Positions 24,351-32,059 of a stretch of DNA of 38,505 nt are shown in pieces. The DNA lies in the NCBI RefSeq assembly GCF_030528245.1, contig NZ_JAUMZG010000011.1, positions 1 through 38,505 of the forward strand, in the 5' to 3' direction. Both the position numbers and the translations under genes were made by a program. The notes under the pieces were generated by a model. It was not told the origin of the DNA, searched no databases, and saw only the letters and a program-made list of their open reading frames with translations. The stretch's first letter is position 1. Each line of letters begins with the position of its first letter. This DNA is from Campylobacter sp. GTDB taxonomy: Bacteria > Campylobacterota > Campylobacteria > Campylobacterales > Campylobacteraceae.

Positions 24351-25074
24351 GCCTTCTCGTTTGTCTGTGCACGACTTGGGCCAGCATTTTGGGCATTTCA
24401 TCGAGGACTTTTTGGTAGTTTTGTCGGGGACTTGCGTCTTCATCGAGGGCGATTTTTAGGGTGATGTTTTTGGATTTCACCTCCCCCTTTGCGCTGATGA
24501 GCTTGAAATTTATCACGGCATTAGCGCCCGTCTTTTGAGTGAAAATGAAATTCGTGGTGCTGATGTAAAATTCGTTGAGATTGATGATGATGAGATAATC
24601 CACAAAATCCGCATAAATTTTCCCCCTGTCCTTTTCCTGCCTCAAAAAAGGCGCGATATTGATCAAACTCGCATCCTGAGGACTGAAGCTTTTGAGAGTT
24701 TTTTGACTCTGGTAGATGCCATTTGCGGCCGCATTGACAAAATTCAGCCTCAGGGCTCTAAGGGTGTTTTGACTGAAGGTGTGGCTTAAATTTTTGGGTC
24801 CTTGAGGGCTTGGGTAGCTGAAGGGCCTTCTGGAGGTGAAAACGATGGCAAAATCAAGCTTTTTATCCCGGATGGCGCTCTGATTTTCCTTAAGCGCCGA
24901 GCTATCAAAGAGGGCTTTTTGAGAGTCAAGGGGCGGAGTGCTCCTCGCTTGGTCTAAATTGATGAGTTCAAAATTATCCTGCCCCTCGTCGATCTTAATC
25001 AGCTTTTTTTTGGAAAAATCACTCGCCCAAATCGCGCACAAAAACAGCCCCAAAAACAAAAAAATCCGCATCAT
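24337..25074 (-). CDS. Hypothetical periplasmic protein
   Basis: The protein of about 245 residues begins with a signal peptide (MMRIFLFLGLFLCAIWA) and has no later membrane helix. I recognise no catalytic motif. A beta-rich central part and a C-terminal helix (EMPKMLAQVVHRQTRRL) suggest a small envelope domain. The frame extends to a GTG at 25086, but the ATGs at 25074 and 25071 directly before the signal peptide are better starts. It is the last gene of the gltA-cysQ unit, as Cj1680c is in C. jejuni, and overlaps murB tail-to-tail by 14 bases. Confidence 0.75.
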   Translation of the reverse strand: MMRIFLFLGLFLCAIWASDFSKKKLIKIDEGQDNFELINLDQARSTPPLDSQKALFDSSALKENQSAIRDKKLDFAIVFTSRRPFSYPSPQGPKNLSHTFSQNTLRALRLNFVNAAANGIYQSQKTLKSFSPQDASLINIAPFLRQEKDRGKIYADFVDYLIIINLNEFYISTTNFIFTQKTGANAVINFKLISAKGEVKSKNITLKIALDEDASPRQNYQKVLDEMPKMLAQVVHRQTRRLKVQ

Positions 25075-25095
25075 CCCCAGACTCACACAAAAAAT

Positions 25096-25857
25096 TCAAA
25101 GCTCAAAATCATCCAAAAAAGCCTCATCAGAAACCGCGATGAAAAAATCCGCCCTCAAATCCTCATTGTAGCAAAGGGGCCTTTTTTGGAAATTTCCCAT
25201 GAAGCCGCCATTTTGATTGACGAGAAAATCTCCCGCCGCGAGATCCCAAATGCTTAATTTTTCCTTACGCCTGTAAAGTCCCGCACGGCCATCCAAAAGA
25301 GCGGTAAATTTAAGCCCAGAGCTGATGTTTAGAGCCTTGAGCTGATATTTTTGCGCAAATTCCTCATCGTCTTTGCAGAGGTGATTGACGCTGAGGAGCG
25401 CGGTGCGTTTATTTTGCGTGAAAACGTGCGGATTTTTTTCTAAAATTTGGTGATTTTTATACACGGGGCTATCTTTGTGGGCGTAAAAAATATCGCCATT
25501 GCAGGGGTTTTTGATCAAGGCTAGAACAGGCCTTGCGTGGTGGATGAGGCTTATCATCACGCAAAATTCATCCCCCCCCCTCAAAAAACCCTTCGTGCCA
25601 TCAAGGGGATCAATGAGCCAGAAATACTCCAAATCCGCCCTTTCTTTGGGGCCTAAAATTTTCTCTTCAGAAAGAATTTTAATACCCGTGCTGGAGAGCT
25701 TTTCGTTGATGATTTCATTGGAGGCTAGATCGGCTGAGGTGATGGGTGAACCGTCCTCTTTCTGCCAAATTTTAAGGCCATCCCTTTCGCTCAAAATAAC
25801 CCCAGCCGCCGCTTCGGCCGCATCCAAAGCTAGGGTCAAGTAGGGGTCTAAATTCAT
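25096..25857 (-). CDS. cysQ: CysQ-like 3'(2'),5'-bisphosphate nucleotidase (inositol monophosphatase family)
   Basis: The 253-residue protein has the IMPase/CysQ metal-binding motifs: an upstream acidic cluster (SEEKILG), DPLDGTKGF near residue 85, and SIWDLAAGDFLV near residue 210. CysQ hydrolyses PAP to AMP, which matters for sulfate assimilation and RNA turnover. ATG 25857 overlaps the gltA stop (ATGA). The frame continues upstream inside gltA and that part is rejected. A run of nine G on the coding strand (25572-25580) encodes the Gly-Gly after FLR just downstream of the catalytic motif. It is in frame here but could slip. Confidence 0.88.
   Translation of the reverse strand: MNLDPYLTLALDAAEAAAGVILSERDGLKIWQKEDGSPITSADLASNEIINEKLSSTGIKILSEEKILGPKERADLEYFWLIDPLDGTKGFLRGGDEFCVMISLIHHARPVLALIKNPCNGDIFYAHKDSPVYKNHQILEKNPHVFTQNKRTALLSVNHLCKDDEEFAQKYQLKALNISSGLKFTALLDGRAGLYRRKEKLSIWDLAAGDFLVNQNGGFMGNFQKRPLCYNEDLRADFFIAVSDEAFLDDFEL
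25572..25580 (-). repeat. G9 homopolymer inside cysQ
   Basis: Nine consecutive C on the plus strand (G on the coding strand) lie in the cysQ coding sequence. In Campylobacter, G/C runs of about eight or more commonly slip and switch genes on and off. In the sequence given the frame is intact. Confidence 0.85.
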
Positions 25858-27116
25858 CTTTGCGCTTCTCCCAGATAAAGCTGCCTTGGGCGGACGATTT
25901 TGAGGCTTTCTTGCTCTTTGAGCTCTATCCACTGCGCGATCCAGCCCGGGGTCCTGCCGATGACGAAGAGGGTGGCGAACATTTCGTTAGGAATTCCCAG
26001 GGCTTTTAGGATCAAGCCGCTGTGAAAGTCGACATTGGGGTAGAGACTTCTTTGCACGAAGTATTCATCTTGCAGGGCGATTTCTTCAATCCTTGAGGCG
26101 ACTTTGATGAGATTGGTATCGATGCCAAGCTCATCGATGAGCTGATCGCGTAGCTTTTTCAAAACCTTCGCACGCGGGTCAAAATTCTTATACACTCTAT
26201 GCCCAAAGCCCATCAATCTAAAGGGATCGTTTTTATCCTTCGCCCTTTTGATGAAGGCATCCACCTTATCAACCGTGCCTATCATTTCAAGCATACGGAT
26301 GACGCCCTCATTGGCTCCGCCGTGCGCATGCCCCCAAAGTGCGCCTATGCCCGCGCTGATACAGGCGTAGGGGTGCGCGTGGGTGGAGCCTACGGCGCGC
26401 ACGGTGGAGGTGGAGGCATTTTGCTCGTGGTCAGCATGGAGCATGAAAACGGTGTCTAGGGCCTTGATTTCGATGGGTTTGAGCCTGACATGATCGTGGG
26501 GGTAGGTGCGTAGCATGTAGAGGAAATTTTCCGTAAAGCCCCGGTCCAAATTCGGATAGGTCATGGGAAAGCCGTGCTTGTAGCGATAGGCCGCTGCGAC
26601 TATGGTGGGGATTTTCGCTATGATGCGCGTTGCCATTTCCATGTATTCTTCTTTGACATTCATATTGAGATGATCGGGGTAGAAGGCAGAAAGCGAGGAA
26701 ACCGCACCCTGTAAAATGGCCATGGGATGGGCATTGTCGGGGAAGGCGTCAAAAAGCTTGTGCATGCCCTCGTGGATGAAGGAGCGTTTTTTAAGCTCGT
26801 AGCGGAAGGATTCGAGTTTTTCTTGGCTGGGTAATTCTTTGTAAAGCAAAAGATGCACGACATCTAAAAAAAGCTTATTTTCCGCAAGCCACTCAATGCC
26901 ATAGCCCCTGTGGGTTAGGATGCCATTTTCGCCATCGATGTAGGTGATTTTTGACTTGCAGCTTGCGGTGGAGGTCAGCCCCTCATCGTAGCAAAACATC
27001 CCCGTTTTTTTGTAAAAGCTTGATATATCCACAACGCTCGGCCCTATCGTGGCATCATAGATGGGGAATTCGTAATGGTTGCCGTTTCTATTGTCCGTGA
27101 TGGTGATGGAATTCAT
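25854..27116 (-). CDS. gltA: Citrate synthase
   Basis: The 420-residue protein is a type I citrate synthase with the catalytic residues visible: His in ADHEQNAST (near 264), His in ALWGHAHGGANEG (near 299), and Asp in the GLILKALGIP region. It condenses acetyl-CoA and oxaloacetate at the entry to the TCA cycle. A TATAAT at 27146-27151 (minus strand) about 30 bases upstream and an AAAGGATTGAG box support the start. cysQ and a periplasmic protein gene follow, the order seen in C. jejuni. Confidence 0.97.
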   Translation of the reverse strand: MNSITITDNRNGNHYEFPIYDATIGPSVVDISSFYKKTGMFCYDEGLTSTASCKSKITYIDGENGILTHRGYGIEWLAENKLFLDVVHLLLYKELPSQEKLESFRYELKKRSFIHEGMHKLFDAFPDNAHPMAILQGAVSSLSAFYPDHLNMNVKEEYMEMATRIIAKIPTIVAAAYRYKHGFPMTYPNLDRGFTENFLYMLRTYPHDHVRLKPIEIKALDTVFMLHADHEQNASTSTVRAVGSTHAHPYACISAGIGALWGHAHGGANEGVIRMLEMIGTVDKVDAFIKRAKDKNDPFRLMGFGHRVYKNFDPRAKVLKKLRDQLIDELGIDTNLIKVASRIEEIALQDEYFVQRSLYPNVDFHSGLILKALGIPNEMFATLFVIGRTPGWIAQWIELKEQESLKIVRPRQLYLGEAQR

Positions 27117-27145
27117 CTCAATCCTTTCGCTTTTGTTGTCGGGGT

Positions 27146-27151
27146 ATTATA
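27146..27151 (-). promoter_or_regulatory. gltA -10 element (TATAAT)
   Basis: A perfect TATAAT on the minus strand lies 30 bases before the gltA ATG, with AT-rich sequence upstream and no clear -35 box, as is normal in Campylobacter. Confidence 0.55.
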
Positions 27152-27225
27152 ACAAAGAAAAAATGCGGGGTATTTTTTATCATTTGTAAAAAAAATTTAT
27201 TTTGCCTGTGTGTAAAAAAGTAACT

Positions 27226-28368
27226 TCATTTTTTATAATTAGCAATGAATTTGATCAAACTCATCGCAAGAATCACCTCCAACAATGCCGTTAAAATAAG
27301 GGCTGAGTATAAATTTTCGGTGATGAGCTTGGCCGAGTAGGATAGGGTCGCTATGGCGATGAGCAGGGTCAGGGGCATGGAGTGGCTGAGGGCAAAGAGG
27401 AGGGTATTTTTAGCGCCGATTTTGCTTAAAAACACTCCCGCACAAAGCATCCGCACGCTCATCATCGTCGCCGTCAATAACAGGGCCTGGAGAAGAATTT
27501 GATGGTTTAAGAGTAGGGCGAGGTTGAAGGTTGAGCCTATGTGGATGAAAAAAATTGGGATTAAAAAGCCATAGCCAAAGCTTGAAAGTTTGTGTTCTAG
27601 GTCTTTTTTGTGGTCAAAAAAGGTTGCGATGAATGAGCCTGCGATGAAGGCGCCAAGCACAACTTCAAGTTTGCTAAACACCATAATCACCGTGATAAAA
27701 ATGAAAATCGCCATGCAAAATCTTATGTCCTTTTCGTTTTTATCCTCTCGAGGCATTAGGACGGCCTTAAACTGCGGATACCACCAAAAAAGCACTTCGA
27801 GCAATTTAAAGCCCAAAATGCTCAGTCCCAAAAAGATGCCAAGATACAAAATGCTTTTCGCTGTCTCCAGGGCACCCACGCCCTCATTCAAAAAAGAAGA
27901 AACAATGGTCAAAAGCACGATGGAAACGACTTCTGCTAAAGTCGCCGTGGTCATGGAAACGTTCAGCCAATGGCAATCCTTACCAAGGTCTTTAAAAAGC
28001 ACCGACAAAAGCCCCACGCTCATCACGGGGATGATTAAAACAAAAATGTAAGGAATTTTACAAAGCCACACCAGCAAACAGGAAAGCAAATAAAGCATCG
28101 CGATGTAAAAGAGGCTGTTTTTGGCTAAATTTTTGTCCATGTTGAAAAAGGAGTGCAGATTCACCTCCATCCCCGCAATGAACATCAAATAATAAAAGCC
28201 TATTTCGGCTAAAAGCTTGAAATTCTCACTCTCGCCGATGAGTCCCAATGACGCTATAACCGCTCCCAGCATGATTTCGGTCGCAGAAATGGGCAGACGC
28301 AATAATTTTGCAACGTGCGGCGAAAGGAGCAAGCAAGTCGCTATGATGATGAGGATCTTTAAATCCAC
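27226..28368 (-). CDS. CPA2-type cation:proton antiporter (membrane domain only)
   Basis: From the chosen GTG at 28366-28368 the protein has 380 residues with about 11-13 hydrophobic helices. Segments such as LLRLPISATEIMLGAV and GFYYLMFIAGMEVNLHSFF match Kef-type CPA2 exchangers. Unlike the kefB-type gene at 4812-6434 it has no RCK domain. The frame is open to 28620, but that part lies in bioB and lacks membrane-protein character, so I reject it. The GTG follows the bioB stop by 13 bases with a weak ribosome site. Position between bioB and gltA matches Cj1684c of C. jejuni. The ion is unknown. Confidence 0.8.
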   Translation of the reverse strand: MDLKILIIIATCLLLSPHVAKLLRLPISATEIMLGAVIASLGLIGESENFKLLAEIGFYYLMFIAGMEVNLHSFFNMDKNLAKNSLFYIAMLYLLSCLLVWLCKIPYIFVLIIPVMSVGLLSVLFKDLGKDCHWLNVSMTTATLAEVVSIVLLTIVSSFLNEGVGALETAKSILYLGIFLGLSILGFKLLEVLFWWYPQFKAVLMPREDKNEKDIRFCMAIFIFITVIMVFSKLEVVLGAFIAGSFIATFFDHKKDLEHKLSSFGYGFLIPIFFIHIGSTFNLALLLNHQILLQALLLTATMMSVRMLCAGVFLSKIGAKNTLLFALSHSMPLTLLIAIATLSYSAKLITENLYSALILTALLEVILAMSLIKFIANYKK

Positions 28369-28381
28369 TAAGGTTTGGGGG

Positions 28382-29218
28382 CTAATGGCACTCGGATGCA
28401 AAAGAAAATCCCATTTCTCTGAGCTTGGTGATGTCGCGGCTTGGCTCTTCACCCCGTGTCGTGAGATAATCGCCCACCACGATGGCCCCAGCGCCCGCTT
28501 GGAAAATTTCATACTGCCTTTCTTGCAGCACGACCTCACGCCCTCCAGCGACCATAATGACGGAATTTGGCAGGGCTTTTTTCGTGTCCTTGATGATTTG
28601 CAGGGCTTCATCGGCCTCAAGTTTTGGCGCTTTTAGATTCAAGTTTTCATTAGCGATGAAAAAATTTATAGGACTGGAAAAGGGCTCAAGTTCGGCTAAG
28701 GACCTCCTAAAACTCACTCTATCATCCTCGCTCTCACCCATGCCATAAATCCCTCCGCAGCAAAGCATGAGTCCTGCTTCTTTGGCGTTTAAATTTGTCT
28801 CAAAGCGACTTTCCCAAGTGTGCGTGGAGCAAATTTTCGGGAAAAATTCGCGCGAAGTTTCGAGATTATGATTGTAGGAGAAAACCCCAGCCTTTCTCAG
28901 CTCTCTAAGCTGCTCCGTGCTTGCTATGCCGTTACAGGCGATAAGGAGTAGATTGGGCTCTGCTTTTTTGACGGCGTGAGCGGCTTGACAGACATATTCT
29001 AGCTTTTCATCATCAAGCCCCAGCCCTGCGGTAACGAGGCAAAATCCCAAAGCCTCGTTTTTTTTCGCCATCTTGGCCTCTTGAACGATTTGAGCGAGGT
29101 CCTTGCGGCGGTATTTTTGAATTTGCGTTTTGACATAGGAGCTTTGAGTGCAGTATTTGCAGTCCTCAGAGCAGTTTCCACTTGCGATGTTACAAATCGC
29201 ACAAAGCATAATTTGCAT
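28382..29218 (-). CDS. bioB: Biotin synthase
   Basis: The 278-residue protein begins MQIMLCAICNIASGNCSEDC. It carries the radical-SAM CxxxCxxC cluster at C16, C20 and C23, and later Cys residues in FCLVTAG and LLIACNG that fit the second [2Fe-2S] site. It inserts sulfur into dethiobiotin. I chose ATG 29218 because it has an AAAAAGGAC box. Upstream codons to 29257 are in frame but lack a site. A palindrome overlapping the likely -10 suggests repression. Confidence 0.95.
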   Translation of the reverse strand: MQIMLCAICNIASGNCSEDCKYCTQSSYVKTQIQKYRRKDLAQIVQEAKMAKKNEALGFCLVTAGLGLDDEKLEYVCQAAHAVKKAEPNLLLIACNGIASTEQLRELRKAGVFSYNHNLETSREFFPKICSTHTWESRFETNLNAKEAGLMLCCGGIYGMGESEDDRVSFRRSLAELEPFSSPINFFIANENLNLKAPKLEADEALQIIKDTKKALPNSVIMVAGGREVVLQERQYEIFQAGAGAIVVGDYLTTRGEEPSRDITKLREMGFSFASECH

Positions 29219-29250
29219 TTTTGTCCTTTTTGGTGATAGCAATAAACGAG

Positions 29251-29269
29251 GAATCAAGTTTTGATTCTA
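29251..29269. promoter_or_regulatory. Palindrome overlapping the putative bioB -10 box
   Basis: GAATCAA-GTT-TTGATTC (29251-29267) is a perfect 7-bp inverted repeat. On the minus strand TAGAAT at 29269-29264 is the best -10 for bioB, so the repeat would cover the -10 and the start site, typical of a repressor operator. The sequence does not resemble the known BirA, BioR or BioQ sites. Confidence 0.45.
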
Positions 29270-29272
29270 GCG

Positions 29273-29292
29273 TAATATTTTAAAAAATATTA
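29273..29292. repeat. AT-rich 20-base palindrome in the bioB / hemerythrin divergent region
   Basis: TAATATTTT (29273-29281) and AAAATATTA (29284-29292) are perfectly complementary with a two-base spacer. It may be an operator for either flanking gene, but AT-only palindromes arise easily in this context. TAAAAT at 29341-29346 could be the -10 for the hemerythrin gene. Confidence 0.35.
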
Positions 29293-29402
29293 AACTTTTA
29301 TTTTTCAATATTTTATTAATATTTTCTCATAGCAATGATGTAAAATTATTTCAATATTAATTTTAAAAATTTTAAAAATAAAAAATTCTTAAGGAAATCT
29401 AG

Positions 29403-30002
29403 ATGCTTCCAAGATGGGATAATAGCTTTAGTGTGCATAATTCGAAAATCGATGAACAGCATAAAAAGCTTTTTGAGTTGGCTGCTAAAGTGGAGATGGT
29501 TTCTGACAAGCCCGTAAGTAAGGGCGAAGTCAAGGATTTGTTGGCTGAATTTTTCAACTACATGAAAGATCATTTTAATGATGAGGAAAAATATATGCAG
29601 CTCATTGGATATCCGGATTTTGAAACGCATCGCAAAATTCACAAAGAGATCATACAGACGATGATCAATCTCATTAAGGGCATAAAGTCCACAAATGATT
29701 TGAAAGAAAAGCTTTATTTGATCGCCAAAAAATGGCTTTTGGAGCATATTCTTTATGAAGATATGAAAGTGGAGGAATGGAGGAGTTCGGCGCTGGCATC
29801 GGATGACGGTAGCGATGTGAGCTTTGAGGAAGCGGGTGTTGATGGTGCTGAGAAGCCGCAATTTTATCTTTACACTTGCGATTGTCAGGGGAAATATCAC
29901 GATGTGCCTTTTGGAATTCATCAAAAAATAGAGCTTCAGGGGGTAAAATTCACTTGCAAAAAATGCAAACAAGCCATCAAATTTCATCAAATACATTCTT
30001 AA
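29403..30002 (+). CDS. Bacteriohemerythrin with C-terminal zinc-ribbon-like tail (HerB-like)
   Basis: The 199-residue protein has a complete hemerythrin four-helix domain (residues 1-125) with the diiron ligands H20, H57, E61, H76, H80, H115 and D120. An acidic linker (residues 130-150) leads to a small C-terminal domain with C159, C161, C185 and C188, which looks like a zinc ribbon. C. jejuni hemerythrins HerA and HerB protect oxygen-labile Fe-S enzymes such as pyruvate and 2-oxoglutarate oxidoreductases. By length this gene resembles HerB (Cj1224). The tail may bind a partner or a second metal, which is inference. ATG 29403 follows TTAAGGAAA. Confidence 0.88.
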   Translation: MLPRWDNSFSVHNSKIDEQHKKLFELAAKVEMVSDKPVSKGEVKDLLAEFFNYMKDHFNDEEKYMQLIGYPDFETHRKIHKEIIQTMINLIKGIKSTNDLKEKLYLIAKKWLLEHILYEDMKVEEWRSSALASDDGSDVSFEEAGVDGAEKPQFYLYTCDCQGKYHDVPFGIHQKIELQGVKFTCKKCKQAIKFHQIHS

Positions 30003-30013
30003 GGAAAAAGACA

Positions 30014-30262
30014 ATGAAAAACGAAGTAAAAATTTACTCACTCAGATTATCCGCTCCACTTAAAAAAAGACTGGATAGGCTCAGTAAGAACCTATCAAAA
30101 CCCAAATCGGCCATAGTGCGAGAGGCTATCGAGGGCTATCTTAATGAGATTGAAGATTTTTCTACGGCTGTTAATGCCTTAGAGGAGCTTAAAGATGGGG
30201 ATTACGAAAAGGCGAGTGAAAAGATCGATGCGATCGTAAAAAATCTAAAAAATATGAAATAA
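30014..30262 (+). CDS. Ribbon-helix-helix (CopG/Arc-type) DNA-binding protein
   Basis: The 82-residue protein has a ribbon-helix-helix fold: a beta strand (VKIYSLRLSAPLKKRL), helix A (DRLSKNLSK) and helix B (SKPKSAIVREAIEGYLNE). A charged helical tail near residues 50-80 resembles the toxin-binding arm of antitoxins. No toxin gene follows; the next feature is tRNA-Asn on the other strand. It starts 11 bases after the hemerythrin gene with a GGAAAAAG box, so the two are very likely co-transcribed. It may be an orphan antitoxin or a regulator of its own operon. An alternative start inside the hemerythrin gene is rejected. Confidence 0.8.
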   Translation: MKNEVKIYSLRLSAPLKKRLDRLSKNLSKPKSAIVREAIEGYLNEIEDFSTAVNALEELKDGDYEKASEKIDAIVKNLKNMK

Positions 30263-30322
30263 TGCTATTTTTGGTGGCTATTGATGGGAGATTGATCGTG
30301 AAGGTTGAAGGTTTTTGAACGA

Positions 30323-30397
30323 TGGCTCCGGATGTAGGATTCGAACCTACGACCAATCGGTTAACAGCCGACTACTCTACCGCTGAGCTAATCCGGA
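30323..30397 (-). tRNA. tRNA-Asn (anticodon GTT)
   Basis: The minus strand folds into a complete cloverleaf. The acceptor TCCGGAT pairs with ATCCGGA before the encoded GCCA end, the D arm is GCTCAGCGGTAGAGTAG-like, the anticodon loop is CTGTTAA with GTT, and the T arm is GGTTCGAATCC. CCA is encoded (30323-30325). The gene is 75 bases long and stands alone, with a strong promoter at 30418-30446. Confidence 0.97.
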
Positions 30398-30417
30398 ATC
30401 TAAAAAGTAAAGCAGGG

Positions 30418-30446
30418 ATTTTATTGAAAAATGAAGTTGTTGTCAA
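30418..30446 (-). promoter_or_regulatory. Vegetative promoter of tRNA-Asn
   Basis: On the minus strand TTGACA (30446-30441) is followed after exactly 17 bases by TAAAAT (30423-30418). The predicted start near 30411 is about 14 bases before the tRNA. A full -35 box is unusual for Campylobacter and fits a strongly expressed stable RNA. Confidence 0.75.
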
Positions 30447-30533
30447 GTCGTTACATTTCTATTTTATTGATGTTTCAAGCTCTCTCCATTGTGATAACTG
30501 GTTTTTCATTGCTGAAAAAAATTTTCGTCGAGT

Positions 30534-31304
30534 TTATGTGAGGTTATTAAGATAATCCCAAGCAACTTTTAAAATGGTCGCCCCAACAATACACAAAAAC
30601 AAGATTTTGATGAAGCCCCCATCCGTTTTCAGCACGAGTTTTGAGCCCAAAAACGCTCCTAAAATTTGCCCCACACCCATTAAAATTCCCACAAGCCACA
30701 AAACTTCGTATTGCCACAAAAAAATTGCAAGAGCGACAATATTGCTTGAAAAGTTGAAAATTTTTGTATTGATGCTTGCTTTTTTCATATCAAATCCCAA
30801 AAAAATCACACAGGCAAAGATCCAAAAAGATCCCGTCCCAGGCCCCAAAAATCCATCATAAAATCCCAAAATTAAGCCAAAAATAAGATGAAAAAATTTG
30901 ACATTTTTAATCTTAGTCCTGCCCTGCGTTTTGCCTAAATTTGGCCTTAAAGCCGTGTAGAGAAAGATTAAAGCGAGCAAAATCAAAATGATGAGCCTTA
31001 AATTTCCATCCGCAATGAGCAAGACACTCCAGGCCCCAAAAGCCGCTCCAAGTGCCGTGAAAAAGACGCCCCAAGCAAGGCATGGTAAGGTATTGTAGCG
31101 CAAATAAGTCGCCGCAGCGGTGAAAGAGCCGAACACGCTTTGGAGTTTGTTCGTAGCCAGTGCTAGGTGCGGTGGGATGCCGCTAGCCATCAGGGCTGGG
31201 ATGGTGATGAGTCCGCCCCCACCTACGATCGCGTCGATAAATCCGGCAAAAATAGCGATGAAAAAAAGCACAAAATAAAAAATCAAATCCAATTCAAATT
31301 CCAC
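30534..31304 (-). CDS. TauE/SafE family (TSUP) sulfite/anion permease
   Basis: The 256-residue protein has about seven to eight membrane helices and the family pattern GFIDAIVGGGGLITIPAL near residues 20-37, repeated in the second half as FYDGFLGPGTGSFW. TSUP members export or import sulfite, sulfonates or other small anions; the substrate here is unknown. The start is a GTG at 31302-31304, 11 bases inside the upstream gene. The 3' end is followed by a 136-base gap before the tRNA, which holds only the tRNA promoter. Confidence 0.88.
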   Translation of the reverse strand: MEFELDLIFYFVLFFIAIFAGFIDAIVGGGGLITIPALMASGIPPHLALATNKLQSVFGSFTAAATYLRYNTLPCLAWGVFFTALGAAFGAWSVLLIADGNLRLIILILLALIFLYTALRPNLGKTQGRTKIKNVKFFHLIFGLILGFYDGFLGPGTGSFWIFACVIFLGFDMKKASINTKIFNFSSNIVALAIFLWQYEVLWLVGILMGVGQILGAFLGSKLVLKTDGGFIKILFLCIVGATILKVAWDYLNNLT

Positions 31305-32046
31305 TTTTCAGTCCCTTATTTTGCCCCAGTCTATAAAGCGCAAAGTCATATTTTATCGGATCTTGTGGGTCAAATTCTTTCAGTTTGTTGCTTAGCTCTA
31401 AAACACTTTTAAAATCACAAATTCTACGCTTTAAAAGTCCTAAATTGAGAGCCGTTTTATGGGTGTGCGTGTCGAGTGGTATGAGGAGATCCTTGCTATG
31501 AATTTGCTTCCAAAGTCCCATATCCAAGGCATCTTTTCGCACCATCCACCGTAAAAACATATTGTAGCGCTTGAGCGCTGATTGGGGGGAGTTGTGCCAA
31601 ATTTTACCAAAAAAAAATTCATAGCCCCTCGAGCGGTAAGGATTGATTTTATAAATTTCACGGATGCAATTTTTCACCCCCGCGCTCACATCAAGGCTTT
31701 TTTTGTAGGGACTTGCAAAAAGATCTTCTAGGGAGTTTTCTTTTTTGAGTCGGCTGAGGGTTATGAAAATTTGTCGCAGATCCTCTTCGTTTTGAAAGCG
31801 GTATTTGAGATTTTTGAGCTCTTTTTTGATGTGTTTTTCGCTGGAATTTAGCAGATCAAAATCAAGCTTTTCCAAAAATTTAACGATATTTTTCGCATTA
31901 CCGTAGGCACACAGAGCACAAAGCAAAGCGACAAACTCATCACCGTGCCTCTTAGCGATTTGCAGAGGATCAGCAGCGGCAAAAAGCCCCTCGGGACCGT
32001 TGTGAATTTGAGCTAGCCTCTCCAGTCTCTCCTTAAGCCCACACAT
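31294..32046 (-). CDS. TIGR02757 family protein (DUF2400)
   Basis: The 250-residue protein matches the conserved TIGR02757/DUF2400 family. It has the N-terminal DEFVALLCALCAYGN segment, the central YNMFLRWMVRKDALDMGLW and the LIPLDTHTHKTALNLGLL segment. The sequence pattern is distantly like helix-hairpin-helix DNA glycosylases, but the activity is not known to me. ATG 32044-32046 is preferred over the TTG three bases upstream. It follows flgK by 13 bases and corresponds to Cj1467, also next to flgK in C. jejuni. Confidence 0.85.
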   Translation of the reverse strand: MCGLKERLERLAQIHNGPEGLFAAADPLQIAKRHGDEFVALLCALCAYGNAKNIVKFLEKLDFDLLNSSEKHIKKELKNLKYRFQNEEDLRQIFITLSRLKKENSLEDLFASPYKKSLDVSAGVKNCIREIYKINPYRSRGYEFFFGKIWHNSPQSALKRYNMFLRWMVRKDALDMGLWKQIHSKDLLIPLDTHTHKTALNLGLLKRRICDFKSVLELSNKLKEFDPQDPIKYDFALYRLGQNKGLKSGI

Positions 32047-32059
32047 CAAAATTCAAACA

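Noticed and set aside
28369..28620. N-terminal extension of the CPA2 transporter into bioB
   Set aside because: The added residues are basic, Ser/Cys-rich and unlike a membrane protein, and they are read across the bioB coding sequence in another frame.
29346..30041. 231-codon minus-strand frame opposite the hemerythrin gene
   Set aside because: The plus strand encodes all hemerythrin ligands and a good ribosome site. The antisense frame is Phe/Leu/Ile-rich nonsense produced by the AT-rich complement.
30398..30533. Plus-strand frame across the tRNA and its downstream flank (from 30322)
   Set aside because: It runs through the antisense of tRNA-Asn and its promoter and has no ribosome site.
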